Positions 24,788 through 33,350 of a stretch of 64,000 bases of DNA are shown in pieces. A program made the translations under genes and the position numbers. Position 1 is the first letter of the stretch. Every line of letters begins with the position of its first letter. The notes under the pieces are model-generated. The model had not been told where the DNA came from, did not search any database, and saw only the letters and a list, made by a program, of their open reading frames with translations. The DNA is from E44-bin88 sp034419075 (GTDB lineage: Bacteria; Chloroflexota; Dehalococcoidia; Dehalococcoidales; BS750m-G39), in NCBI GenBank assembly GCA_034419075.1, contig DAOULR010000010.1:17894-81893 (forward strand). Reading direction: 5' to 3'.

Positions 24788-25564
24788 TTATACGGCCAGA
24801 AAGCCGCCGTCGACGGGGAGGGCAACACCGGTTATGCCCGAAGCCTTCTCCGAGACCAGGAAGAGGGCGGCCTCGGCCACCTCCTGCTCGGTGATGAAGC
24901 GCCCCAGCGGGATGCGCTTCTTGTCCCGCTTTTCCCACTCTTCGGGCGCTATGCCCAGTTCCTTGGCTCTTTTCTCGGAGATTTCGGGCCTCATCCCGGT
25001 CTGCACCCGCCCCGGACAGAGGCAGTTGACCCTGATGTTGTCCTTGGCTAAATCCACGGCCAGCTTGCGGGTGAGCATGACCAGCCCGCTCTTGGCCAGT
25101 GAATAGGTCAGCGAAAAGCCCGATTGCTTTAAGCCCGCCACCGAGCCGGTGAACAGAATAGCGCCGCCGCCGGCCTTACGTAGCTGGGGCAGCGCCGCTT
25201 TGACGCCGAAGACAGCGGCCTTGAGGTGGGTGGCCATCATCTTATCATATGTCTCTAGGCTGATGGTCTCGATGTCGTCGGGCCCGACGATGCCGGCGTT
25301 GTGCCAGAAGATGTCCAGCCGCCCGAGGGCTTCCACCGTCTCTTTGACCAATCGCTCAATATCGCCCGACGCCATCACGTCGGCGGCGATAAAGCGCGCC
25401 TTCCCGCCCTGCTTCTCTATCAGCTCCACCACCTCCCCACCCCGTTCTTTGTTGCGGCCGCTGACAACGACGCTGGCGCCTTCCTGAGCGAAGGCGATAG
25501 CCCCCGCCCGCCCGATGCCCGAGGTCGAGCCGGTGATAACGGCCACCTTCCCCTTTAGTAACAA
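24788..25564 (-). CDS. short-chain dehydrogenase/reductase, FabG-like
   Basis: 258 aa with GSTSGIGRAG, HNAGIVG, catalytic S and YSLAK (about 158-162) and a C-terminal VDGGFLAV typical of classical SDRs. An insertion around 195-222 (KRAKELGIAPEEWEKRDKKR) is longer than in FabG and may shape the substrate lid. It is less similar to the other two SDRs than they are to each other. Same orientation and close spacing indicate cotranscription. Confidence 0.87.
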   Translation of the reverse strand: MLLKGKVAVITGSTSGIGRAGAIAFAQEGASVVVSGRNKERGGEVVELIEKQGGKARFIAADVMASGDIERLVKETVEALGRLDIFWHNAGIVGPDDIETISLETYDKMMATHLKAAVFGVKAALPQLRKAGGGAILFTGSVAGLKQSGFSLTYSLAKSGLVMLTRKLAVDLAKDNIRVNCLCPGRVQTGMRPEISEKRAKELGIAPEEWEKRDKKRIPLGRFITEQEVAEAALFLVSEKASGITGVALPVDGGFLAV

Positions 25565-25579
25565 CTTTCTCCCCCCGTT

Positions 25580-26020
25580 TTATTTATAGGTGCTGGACGG
25601 CCCCGCCGTAAAGTGGAAGATGGGCCTGTCCACCCTCTTAATGTGCAGCGGGCAGTGTTTCATCCCTTTGGGTACGAAGATGAGGCAGCTCTTGGTCAGT
25701 GTAATCTTCTCGTCCTCCAGCCATATCTCAACCTCGCCGCAGAGGTCTTCCGGGTCGTCGGGGTTGGAGCCGAAGAAGGTGATGACCTCATCGAAGGGGT
25801 GGGTGTGGGCTTCTACTTCCGGTTTTTCCATGCCCTTCCAGAACCAGACGCACTCACAATAGAAGGCCCCCTTGAAGACATCGTCGTCGAGATAAGCCAT
25901 GGCGGTTCGGGTGTCGCCGGCGGTTTTCAGGGCCTCGCGGCGGAAGTCGGGGAGTGTCAGGTCTGACTTGGTCTTGGTGATGATGTGTTTGCTGTGCTTG
26001 TATTGCTCGTATTCGGCCAT
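25580..26020 (-). CDS. cupin-fold protein
   Basis: 146 aa single-domain protein. EAHTHPFDEVITFFG and the later FVPKGMKHCPLHI give the histidines and glutamate expected of a metal-binding cupin barrel. Proteins of this type act as isomerases, decarboxylases or dioxygenases. With an anaerobic setting, an isomerase or lyase is more likely. It lies 15 nt upstream of an SDR in the same direction. The specific reaction is unknown. Confidence 0.7.
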   Translation of the reverse strand: MAEYEQYKHSKHIITKTKSDLTLPDFRREALKTAGDTRTAMAYLDDDVFKGAFYCECVWFWKGMEKPEVEAHTHPFDEVITFFGSNPDDPEDLCGEVEIWLEDEKITLTKSCLIFVPKGMKHCPLHIKRVDRPIFHFTAGPSSTYK

Positions 26021-26135
26021 TTTTCTCCTCTCCTTAGACTAAAGATAGCATACCTCTAGGCGGGCTCATTTGCCCCCTCTCGGCAATAGGACCCCCGATT
26101 GCGGTTGAGGGAGAGAATTTTATCGCTCTATCGGC

Positions 26136-26888
26136 TTAGTGTACCCTGCGGCCGCCATCGATTATCAGTACCTGGCCGCTGATAAAGTCGCTGTCACCGC
26201 TGGCGAAGAAGACAACGGCCCCGGTCATGTCCTCGGGTTTGCCCACCCGCCCCAGGGGGGTGTCGCTGGCATTGAACTTGGACACGTCGCCAATAGTCCA
26301 GCTGGCGGGGGTATCGGTGTAACCGGGGGCGATGGCGTTGACGCAGATGTTATACTGCCCCAGCTCTCCGGCCAGGACGCGGGTGATACCGACGACAGCC
26401 GCCTTGGAGGTAATATAGTTAATCATCCCCTTGGTCGGAGCGAAGACGGTATCCGAAGAGAGATTGATAATCTTGCCCTTTTTCTGCTCCTTCATGTAGG
26501 GGAATACGGCCTTGGCGCAGAGCCAGGCGCCCTTAGCCCCCACTGCCAGCGCCTTGTCCCAGTCATCTGGCTTGACCTCGTGGAAGGGATTTCGGCCCAC
26601 CCCGTAGTAGAAGGCGGCGTTGTTGACCAGGATATCAATCCGCCCGAATTTCTTAAAGGCCGCCTCGGCCATGGCTATGGTGCTCGCCTCGTCGGTGACG
26701 TCGACCTCTACCGTCATGCCGCCCTTGGCCTCTATATCCTTAGCCGCCTGTTTGGCCTCGTCGGTATCGAGGCGGTGCGCCGCCATTACCACCTTGGCTC
26801 CCTCTTTGGCCAGGGCAAAGCAAAAGGCCTTGCCCAGACCCTTGGCGCCGCCGGTGACGATGGCTACCTTTCCGTCCAGTCTGCCCAT
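26136..26888 (-). CDS. short-chain dehydrogenase/reductase, paralogue of the 24010-24762 gene
   Basis: 250 aa: GGAKGLGK, NNAAFYYG, catalytic YITSK, GELGQYNICVNAIAPG. Compared with its paralogue the residues around the active site differ (RNPFHEVKPDDWD against RKPFNEISLAEWD), which suggests altered substrate choice rather than redundancy. A good GGAGG precedes the ATG. Gaps of 115 and 124 nt on either side are the largest in this run, so there may be an internal promoter or processing point. Confidence 0.87.
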   Translation of the reverse strand: MGRLDGKVAIVTGGAKGLGKAFCFALAKEGAKVVMAAHRLDTDEAKQAAKDIEAKGGMTVEVDVTDEASTIAMAEAAFKKFGRIDILVNNAAFYYGVGRNPFHEVKPDDWDKALAVGAKGAWLCAKAVFPYMKEQKKGKIINLSSDTVFAPTKGMINYITSKAAVVGITRVLAGELGQYNICVNAIAPGYTDTPASWTIGDVSKFNASDTPLGRVGKPEDMTGAVVFFASGDSDFISGQVLIIDGGRRVH

Positions 26889-26954
26889 AGTTGCCTCCTT
26901 CTTTTTTGATAACTGCGCCCACCCCCCTCTCGTCGTTAATCAGGGGCGGACAAA

Positions 26955-27000
26955 GGCGAAAATCGCCCTTTATGATAGCATAGATAGCTCGGCTATGCTA
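26955..27000 (-). terminator. two tandem stem-loops after the methyltransferase gene
   Basis: In the minus-strand transcript a perfect 8-bp stem (27000-26993 with 26983-26976, 9-nt loop) starts 13 nt after the stop of the methyltransferase gene. It is followed by a 5-bp GGCGA/TCGCC stem (26967-26955) ending in TTTG. The T-run is short, so partial termination or mRNA processing is more likely than complete termination. Confidence 0.4.
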
Positions 27001-27012
27001 GCCTCTCGAGCA

Positions 27013-27870
27013 TTATTGCTGTGCCTGTTCCTGCTGGCGCTGGCGGAAGTTCTCCACGTAGCGCCGTGCGTATTTGTCGTGGGCCATAACCAGGTCGGCG
27101 GCCAGGACAGCGGGTCGTATCTTCTTGACGTCGACGATGACGCAGGTCACGCCGACGGCAATGCAGGCCGCCACGAAGGCGTTGTTCAGCGTTTCGCGGT
27201 CGGGCAGCCCGAAGGAAACATTGCTCACCGCCAGCGTCGTGTTCAGCCCCAGTTCATCCTTGATGAGCTTAATCGTCCCCAGCGCCGTTGTACCTGAGGT
27301 GCTTTCAGCACCCACCGCCAGGCTCAGACAATCAATAACGATATCCTCGCGGGGGATGCCCAGCTTTTCGGCGCGCTCAACTATTTTCTTGGCCACGGCC
27401 AGCCGTGCCTCGGGGGTTTTGGGGATGCCGTTGTCATCCTGCACCAGCCCGATGACGGCGGTGCCGTGCTTTTTGACGACGGGCAGTATCTTGGCCAGGG
27501 ATTGTTCCTCGCCGGTGACCGAGTTGACCAGCGGCTTGCCCTTATAGACCTTGATGGCCGCCTCCAGCGCCTCGGCGTTGGCGCTATCAATGCAGAGGGG
27601 TAAGTCCGAGCTCTCCATCACCGCCTTGACTGCCTTGGGCAACAGGTCGGGCTCGTCAACGCCGAAGATGTTGACGTTGACGTCGAGGATATCGGCGCCG
27701 GCCTCGGTCTGAGCCTTGGCTTCCCGGCGCACAATATCCAGCTTGCCCTCTTTTAAAGCCTCGCCCAGTTTCTTCTTGCCCGAAGGATTAATGCGCTCAC
27801 CGATGAGCACGGTGGGGCGGTCGCCGCCGATGATGACCTCTCTGGTGGCGCTGGTTATCTTAGTTTCCAT
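27013..27870 (-). CDS. pterin-binding methyltetrahydrofolate:corrinoid methyltransferase family protein
   Basis: 285 aa from ATG 27870, with AAGGAG upstream; frames extending further overlap the rhodanese gene and are artefacts. The TIM-barrel pterin domain is clear: GERINPSGKKKL, ADILDVNVN, SVTGEEQS, SNVSFGLPDR. This is the AcsE/CmuB/MtvA type that moves a methyl group between tetrahydrofolate and a corrinoid protein. A RACE-type activator for corrinoid proteins lies two genes upstream, but no corrinoid-binding protein or methyltransferase I is in the window. A C-terminal Gln-rich tail (RQRQQEQAQQ) is unusual. The likely use is C1 transfer to or from the Wood-Ljungdahl pathway. Confidence 0.85.
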   Translation of the reverse strand: METKITSATREVIIGGDRPTVLIGERINPSGKKKLGEALKEGKLDIVRREAKAQTEAGADILDVNVNIFGVDEPDLLPKAVKAVMESSDLPLCIDSANAEALEAAIKVYKGKPLVNSVTGEEQSLAKILPVVKKHGTAVIGLVQDDNGIPKTPEARLAVAKKIVERAEKLGIPREDIVIDCLSLAVGAESTSGTTALGTIKLIKDELGLNTTLAVSNVSFGLPDRETLNNAFVAACIAVGVTCVIVDVKKIRPAVLAADLVMAHDKYARRYVENFRQRQQEQAQQ

Positions 27871-27886
27871 CTCTGGCTCTCCTTCC

Positions 27887-28723
27887 TTAATGCCAACTAT
27901 ATCTGACCATGGGCGCTTTCGGGTCGGCGGTCCACTCCTGCGCGGCGCCGTCATAAATCTTGACATCGGTATAGCCCAGCAGCTCCCGCAGCAGAAAGCA
28001 CCAGGTGCTGGAGTAGCCACCGACCCCGCAGTAGATAATGATTTCCCGGGACTTGTCCCGCCCGACGACCCCCGCGGCCATCTCTCTGACTTCCCTGGTG
28101 CTCCTATAGGTCCCGGCCTCGGTCCAGACCCAGGGGGCGGGTAAACAGCTGGCACCGGGGATGTGGCCCGGTCTATCGGTGAAAAGGTCCTGCGTTATAC
28201 CGAAGAACTCATCGGGGGCTCTGGTGTCAATGACGGCCGATTTCCCCAGCTTCTTGGCCACGTATTTCTTATCGACGAAGAGCGCCTTGTTTATTTCGTT
28301 TTTGTAGGCCAGTGGCTTGGGCTTGACCGTTGCCTCGGACAGCGGCTTTTTCTCTTTCAGCCACTTGTTGTAGCCCCCATCGAGAACGGCCACGTTATTA
28401 ACCCCGGCATACAGCAGCGTGCAGGCTACCCTGGTGGCATCGGCGATGTCATGGTGGATATCCACCTTATTAGCCACCACCACTCGAGAATCACCCTTTA
28501 TCCCCGCCGCGCCAATCATCTTGAAGAGCGCCTTGACTTCGGGTAATTCCAGAAGGAGCCCCTTCCTGGTTACCGCCCATAAACGGAAGGGAACGTTTAT
28601 GGCGTCGGGAATATGCCCCGCTTCATAGTTGTCGCTGGTTCTGATATCAAGGATAACCAGTGTCGGGTCTTCTAGGTTCTTGGCTAACCAGTTAGTGGAA
28701 ACAAGAGGCGGAATGGCTCTCAT
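27887..28723 (-). CDS. sulfurtransferase with two rhodanese domains
   Basis: 278 aa. The first domain (VILDIRTSDNYEAGHIPDAINVPF) has no catalytic Cys in the loop (VVVANKVDIHHD), as usual for tandem rhodaneses. The second has DTRAPDEFFGI and the active-site loop YCGVGGYSS, where Cys carries the persulfide. It is close to thiosulfate or 3-mercaptopyruvate sulfurtransferases. The loop CGVGGY differs from CRVG/CGTGV. It overlaps the stop of the corrinoid activator by 4 nt. Why it lies in this run is unclear: perhaps sulfur supply for Fe-S or tungstopterin sites. Confidence 0.87.
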   Translation of the reverse strand: MRAIPPLVSTNWLAKNLEDPTLVILDIRTSDNYEAGHIPDAINVPFRLWAVTRKGLLLELPEVKALFKMIGAAGIKGDSRVVVANKVDIHHDIADATRVACTLLYAGVNNVAVLDGGYNKWLKEKKPLSEATVKPKPLAYKNEINKALFVDKKYVAKKLGKSAVIDTRAPDEFFGITQDLFTDRPGHIPGASCLPAPWVWTEAGTYRSTREVREMAAGVVGRDKSREIIIYCGVGGYSSTWCFLLRELLGYTDVKIYDGAAQEWTADPKAPMVRYSWH

Positions 28724-30579
28724 CTTACGCCGATTGCCTTTCTCTTCCCTTCCTTCAACCGGAAACGCCCCAGGTAGCTGGCCTGCATAAAGGTCTTATT
28801 AAAGCCGGGGACGCTGGCCAGCTCGATATAATGCACTCCTGAGACTATCTTCTGGGCGGCGGCCCGCTTGGCCCCGGAGATTAAAGCCAGCCTGGCGCCA
28901 GTGCCGGCGGCGTTGCCCACCGGCTGGAAACGCTCTTGGGGTAGGGTGGGCAGCATACCGATGGCCATAGCATTGGTGACATCAATATAAGTGCCAAAGG
29001 CACCGGCGATTATCACCCTCCCGATTTTCTCCTCACTGTAGCCGTTGGCTTCCAGCAGCGCCTGGATACCGGTGCGGATGGCCGCCTTGGCCAGCTGTAT
29101 TTCGCGCACGTCCTGCTGGGTAATGACGATATCTTTAGAGACGTCCTTCCTCTCCTTATTACCGACGAGCACGAACTCCAGCTGCTTATCGCCGCGGCGC
29201 ACCCGTTTGTGTTTCTCGTCCATCTTGCCCCCCTCCCCTAGCACCCCAGACAAATAGAGCTGGGCTACGGTGTCTAATATACCCGAGCCGCAGATGCCGA
29301 TGGCGGGCTTATCGTCGATGGTCTGGTATTCCACCTTGCTATTGACGATGCGCAATCTCTCTATAGCGCCGCTGGCGGCGCGCATGCCGTCCTTGATGTG
29401 CCAGCCCTCGAAGGCGGGCCCGGAGGCGCAGGAGGTAGTCGTTATCTTGTCCTTATCAATCAGCGAAACCTCGGTGTTGGTGCCGATGTCGATGGCTACC
29501 GTTGTCTCCTGGGGCAGGCCGTCAAGCGTGGCCACCAGGACGGCGGTATGGTCGGCGCCGACGAAGGCGGCGATATTGGGCAGCAAATGCAGGTAAGCCC
29601 CGGGGGCGAATTTAAGCCCCAGACGGCTGGCCTTGATATCAATGGCTTGGCTTACGGCGGGGACAAAGGGGGCCAGCGCCAGCTGCTTTACCGGTAGCCC
29701 GGCCAGCAGGTGGTGCATGGCGGTGTTGCCCACCAGTACGGCGTCAACAATATCCTCGACCTTAGCTTTGACCTCCTTACAAAGGTCGCTAGCCAGCTTG
29801 TTTAAGGCTTTCACCGCCAGCCTTTGCAGCTGCGCCGCCTTAGCCGCCGATTGCGTGGCGTAGGAGATACGGCTGATGATGTCTTCACCGTAGCTTATCT
29901 GGGGGTTGCTCACCCCCTTCACCGCCAGGGTCTGGCCGCTGTCGAGGTCGACCAGGTAGCCTGATATCTTGGAGGTGCCCAGGTCGACAGCCAAACCCAG
30001 CTGGCGGCTGGGCCAGGGGCCGAAGGCGATTATCTCTTTTTCGCGCACCGAAGCCCGGCACTGCCAGCCCCAGGAGCGCAACCTGGGCGATAGCTGGCTA
30101 AGAGCCCCAATGTCGATGGTGTCGCAGTGCAACCTGTGCTGGCGGTTGAGAGTTTTGAGCAGGCGGTCGCCGTCGGCCTGGGCATCGGTCAGCGAGGGTT
30201 TTTTAAGCTTAACCTGGTAGGGGGTAACCACAGGCTCGAGGGTAACACCCACCTCCTGCCCCTCGGTCTGCACCCGCTGGGTGGTGGTCAGCGAGGTGGG
30301 GGGTATGCCCACCTTGCCGTCGCTGGTGGGGTAGGTCTGGCAGGCGAGGCGCCAGCCTTCCTTAATCTCCTGGCGGGAATAGGCTTTAAGCTCACTGGCG
30401 GTGGGTTTGGAGAAACTACCTTCCAAAAGCTGCACCTTGCAGGACTGGCAGTTGCCCTTGCCGCCGCAGAGGCTGATGATGCCGATGCCGGCGCTATGGG
30501 CGCAGGCGAGGAGGGACTCGTCGGCGCGGCAGCGCCCGCTCAAGCCCAGTGGCTCAAACCTTATTTTGTAACTTTCCAT
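28720..30579 (-). CDS. RACE-type ferredoxin/ASKHA protein, reductive activator of corrinoid enzymes (DUF4445)
   Basis: 619 aa. Residues 1-85 are a plant-type [2Fe-2S] ferredoxin domain with CGGKGNCQSC and a later ACQTYP Cys. The rest is the DUF4445 ASKHA ATPase (LAVDLGTSKISGYLVDLDSG; TVAIDIGTNTEV; CGSGILDTVAQLYLSG). Such proteins use ATP and an electron to return Co(II) corrinoids to Co(I). An interdomain region (about 100-190) is present as in known members. Methyltransferase and rhodanese genes follow directly. Role assigned from domain order; the target corrinoid protein is not in view. Confidence 0.9.
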   Translation of the reverse strand: MESYKIRFEPLGLSGRCRADESLLACAHSAGIGIISLCGGKGNCQSCKVQLLEGSFSKPTASELKAYSRQEIKEGWRLACQTYPTSDGKVGIPPTSLTTTQRVQTEGQEVGVTLEPVVTPYQVKLKKPSLTDAQADGDRLLKTLNRQHRLHCDTIDIGALSQLSPRLRSWGWQCRASVREKEIIAFGPWPSRQLGLAVDLGTSKISGYLVDLDSGQTLAVKGVSNPQISYGEDIISRISYATQSAAKAAQLQRLAVKALNKLASDLCKEVKAKVEDIVDAVLVGNTAMHHLLAGLPVKQLALAPFVPAVSQAIDIKASRLGLKFAPGAYLHLLPNIAAFVGADHTAVLVATLDGLPQETTVAIDIGTNTEVSLIDKDKITTTSCASGPAFEGWHIKDGMRAASGAIERLRIVNSKVEYQTIDDKPAIGICGSGILDTVAQLYLSGVLGEGGKMDEKHKRVRRGDKQLEFVLVGNKERKDVSKDIVITQQDVREIQLAKAAIRTGIQALLEANGYSEEKIGRVIIAGAFGTYIDVTNAMAIGMLPTLPQERFQPVGNAAGTGARLALISGAKRAAAQKIVSGVHYIELASVPGFNKTFMQASYLGRFRLKEGKRKAIGVR

Positions 30580-30600
30580 ACCCCGACTCTAAATGCCGAG

Positions 30601-32208
30601 TCAGCTCTTTTTATCTTTCGGGGTTCCCTTCCAGTACTTGTCCCTCAGCTCGCGCTTTAATATCTTGCCGGCGGGGTTCTTGGGCAGGGCATCCAAAAAC
30701 TCTATAGATTTCGGCGTCTTGTAGCCAGCAATGTTCTTCTTGCAGAAGGCGACAATCTCCTCGGCGGTGGCTTCCTTGCCTTTTTTAAGGGAGATGACGG
30801 CGTGGACTTTTTCCACCCAGTATTCGTCGGGGATGCCGATGACGGCCGCTTCCATGACGGCGGGGTGGCGGTAGAGGACCTCCTCCACCTCTCTGGGGTA
30901 GACGTTTTCGCCGCCGCTGATAATCATGTCCTTCTTGCGGTCAGCGATGTAGATATAGCCCTCCTCATCGAAGTAGCCCATGTCACCGGTGTGCAGCCAG
31001 CCGTCAATCAGGGTGGCCTTGGTCTCCTTGGGTTTCTTCCAGTACTCGACCATGGTCTGCTTGCTGCGCACCGTTATCTCGCCCACTTCGTCGGGCCCGA
31101 GGTCGTTGCCCTTTTCGTCGAGGATTCTGACCTGAACGCCGATATCGGGCCGGCCCGCCGAAGCCAGCTTCTTCTGCTCCTTGGCCGGCTTATCGAGCAC
31201 GTTGTGGTCTTCTTTGGAGAGGTGGGAGATGGCGGGGCCGCTCTCGCTCTGCCCGTAGCCCTGGGCGAAGATGGGCCCGAAGACCTTCATCCCGCTTTTG
31301 AGCACCTCCTGGGGCATGGGCGAGGCGCCGTACCAGAAGAACTGCAGCGAGCTTATATCGTAATCTTTCAGGTCGGGCAGGTTGAGTATCGCCGCCAGGT
31401 GGGTGGGCACGGTGTCCATGTGGGTGGCCTTCTCCCGATGGATAGTCTTCAGCGTCTCGGCGGCGTCGAAGAACTTGACGATGACGTTACAGCCCGCGGT
31501 TAGGAGCGAGGAGCGGAAGTGGGTGTTGCCGGCGATATGAAAGAGCGGCGTTATCTGGATGCGCTTGTGACCTTCCTGTAGGCCCATGTCGATGGACAGC
31601 GTCTTAGAGTCTTCGATAAAGCGGCGATGGTTATAGAGAGCGCCGCGGGGAACACCGGTGGTGCCGCTGGTGTAGATGATGCAGCAGGGGTCGTTCTCAT
31701 CCACCTCAATGTCGGGCTCTTCTCCGGAGTTGGCTTTGATTATATCGTCATAAGCGGTCATGCCCGGGGCGGACGTCTCCAGCGAAATAAAGTTCTTGAC
31801 CTGGGGCAGGCGCTCTTTAAGGGCGTTGGCTGTCTCAATCAGCTCCTTGCCGACGAAGATGGTCTCGGTCTCGGAGTATTTGATGAGGTACTCCAGCTCG
31901 TCCTGGCCCAGCCGCGGGTTGAAGGGCGAGGCGATGTAGCCGCCTTTCATGGTCAGCCCGTAAAGCTCAGCGAACTCAAGGCAGCTCCAGGAAAGGATGC
32001 CGAGCACGTCCCCCTTCTCTACCCCCATCTTACGCAGCCCGTGGATTATCTTGTTGATGCGGCTGTTGTAGTCGGCGAAGGTTATCCGGGTGTTTTCGTA
32101 GACGAAGGCTTCGTCATTGGGGTGGAGGAGGGCGTTCCTATAGATTACGTCGGTCCAGGTGCCGACATTGTACCTTGAGAGTTCCTTGAGCAAAAGGCTT
32201 TTCGGCAT
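30601..32208 (-). CDS. AMP-forming acyl-CoA synthetase/ligase
   Basis: 535 aa from ATG 32208 (AGGAGG 5 nt upstream). ANL-superfamily motifs: IIYTSGTTGVPRGALYNH (P-loop), QGYGQSESGP (A5), GWLHTGDMGYFDEEGYIYI (A8 hinge region) and KNPAGKILKRELR with the catalytic Lys. The enzyme adenylates a carboxylate and forms its CoA thioester. This is the first gene of the minus-strand run and sits behind a consensus-like promoter, so the run probably begins by activating an acid. Chain length or aromatic nature cannot be read from the sequence. Confidence 0.9.
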   Translation of the reverse strand: MPKSLLLKELSRYNVGTWTDVIYRNALLHPNDEAFVYENTRITFADYNSRINKIIHGLRKMGVEKGDVLGILSWSCLEFAELYGLTMKGGYIASPFNPRLGQDELEYLIKYSETETIFVGKELIETANALKERLPQVKNFISLETSAPGMTAYDDIIKANSGEEPDIEVDENDPCCIIYTSGTTGVPRGALYNHRRFIEDSKTLSIDMGLQEGHKRIQITPLFHIAGNTHFRSSLLTAGCNVIVKFFDAAETLKTIHREKATHMDTVPTHLAAILNLPDLKDYDISSLQFFWYGASPMPQEVLKSGMKVFGPIFAQGYGQSESGPAISHLSKEDHNVLDKPAKEQKKLASAGRPDIGVQVRILDEKGNDLGPDEVGEITVRSKQTMVEYWKKPKETKATLIDGWLHTGDMGYFDEEGYIYIADRKKDMIISGGENVYPREVEEVLYRHPAVMEAAVIGIPDEYWVEKVHAVISLKKGKEATAEEIVAFCKKNIAGYKTPKSIEFLDALPKNPAGKILKRELRDKYWKGTPKDKKS

Positions 32209-32275
32209 AGTGTACCTCCTAGAGTAGTAATGACGACGATGGTATAGTTTGTCCAAGCCTGAAAAGACTAGCAAC

Positions 32276-32305
32276 ATACTAACCCCTAGGGTGTTTAACT
32301 GTCAA
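32276..32305 (-). promoter_or_regulatory. promoter of the acyl-CoA synthetase to AOR gene run
   Basis: Minus strand: perfect TTGACA at 32305-32300, 18 nt spacer, TAGTAT at 32281-32276. Leader of about 60 nt to ATG 32208. It is the best promoter found for the roughly 12-kb run that ends at 20080. Confidence 0.55.
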
Positions 32306-32344
32306 TCTCCACCGACATCTGAAGCGCCGACGTAGGCCAGAGCC

Positions 32345-32373
32345 TTGAAATGCGGTTTGTATTCAAGTATAAT
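32345..32373 (+). promoter_or_regulatory. consensus promoter of the HAD phosphatase gene
   Basis: TTGAAA (32345-32350), 17 nt, TATAAT (32368-32373). Predicted leader of about 30 nt; no clear Shine-Dalgarno precedes ATG 32410. Confidence 0.7.
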
Positions 32374-32409
32374 CCTGCTCGAAAGTTTGGGGTTCTTTAA
32401 GTTCGATAA

Positions 32410-33039
32410 ATGATTATTCAGAGCGATTTTGACGGCACCATAACCGAAGAAGATGTCAGCTTTGCCATGCTCGATGCCTTCGCTGAAGGCGACTGGCGCC
32501 AGCTCTTCGAGCAGTACCGCCAGGGTAAGATGACGGTGGGCGACTTTAACACCAAGGCCTTCGCCATGGTCAAAGCCAGCCGCGATGAACTGCTGAAGGT
32601 CGCCCGCAAAGAGGTCAAGCTGCGCCAGGGTCTGCGCAACCTGGTGAACTATTGCCAGGAACGGGGCTTTCGCTTCTTGGTGGTCAGCAACGGGCTTGAT
32701 TTCTATATTAAAGATATTCTGGGGAATGTTGGCTTGGGCAATATCGAGGTCTATGCCGCCCGCACCGAGTTCAGCCCCGAAGGGCTTTCTGTGCAGTATA
32801 TCGGCCCCGAGGGTGCGGTGCTAAAAAAGGGTTTCAAGGAGGCCTACACCAAGCTCTTTCTCAATCAGGGCTACCAGGTGGTGTGCATCGGCAACGGGCC
32901 TTCCGATTACTCCCCCGCGGCGCTGGCCCAGCATGTCTTCGCCCGTGACGGGCTGATGGATATCTGCAAGGAGAAGAGGCTGAACTGTCAGCCTTACGAA
33001 GACTTCAACGACGTCGTCCGCGGCCTGGAGAGGCTCTAG
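32410..33039 (+). CDS. HAD-superfamily phosphatase, MtnX/SerB-like
   Basis: 209 aa. Motif I DFDGTIT (6-12) with both catalytic Asp, motif II VVSNG near residue 92, motif III K (KKGF), and motif IV GNGPSDYS. The cap region fits the phosphoserine-phosphatase/MtnX group (MtnX acts in methionine salvage). No salvage genes lie nearby, so the substrate is left open. It is a single-gene transcript with its own consensus promoter and diverges from the acyl-CoA synthetase run. Confidence 0.8.
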   Translation: MIIQSDFDGTITEEDVSFAMLDAFAEGDWRQLFEQYRQGKMTVGDFNTKAFAMVKASRDELLKVARKEVKLRQGLRNLVNYCQERGFRFLVVSNGLDFYIKDILGNVGLGNIEVYAARTEFSPEGLSVQYIGPEGAVLKKGFKEAYTKLFLNQGYQVVCIGNGPSDYSPAALAQHVFARDGLMDICKEKRLNCQPYEDFNDVVRGLERL

Positions 33040-33135
33040 GGAAGGGCCTTTATCCCCACAGTTTTTTCTAAGTCCTCTTTCGTCCCCGCCTTGCCTCTTT
33101 CTGAGATTATGCTTTCTTTCTCCAGATTTACCTTA

Positions 33136-33327
33136 TTACATGGCCAATAGTGCCACCACAACTCCCGCCGCCAGCAGAGCGACCCCGATGCCTATCAGCC
33201 AGATTCTTAGCCTCTTCTCTTTTTCGGTCAGTTCCGACCAGGGCTTTTGTTTACCTCGCGTGATAATGAAGCCAATGGCCAGACCGATAATTATGCCAGC
33301 GATAAGACCGTACCAAAAATCACTCAT
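33136..33327 (-). CDS. small two-helix membrane protein
   Basis: 63 aa with membrane segments at about 4-23 (FWYGLIAGIIIGLAIGFII) and 43-62 (IWLIGIGVALLAAGVVVALL), joined by a charged loop (KQKPWSELTEKEKRLR). The Gly-rich first helix suggests oligomerisation. It is 23 nt downstream of the LOG gene on the same strand. No family recognised; membrane location is evident. Confidence 0.6.
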   Translation of the reverse strand: MSDFWYGLIAGIIIGLAIGFIITRGKQKPWSELTEKEKRLRIWLIGIGVALLAAGVVVALLAM

Positions 33328-33350
33328 TATAACTCCATTCTTGAGCTAGC

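Noticed and set aside
27871..28155. N-terminal extension of the methyltransferase frame
   Set aside because: The added 95 residues are antisense-like, Pro/Gly/Arg-rich, and overlap the rhodanese gene. ATG 27870 has AAGGAG and starts the conserved domain.
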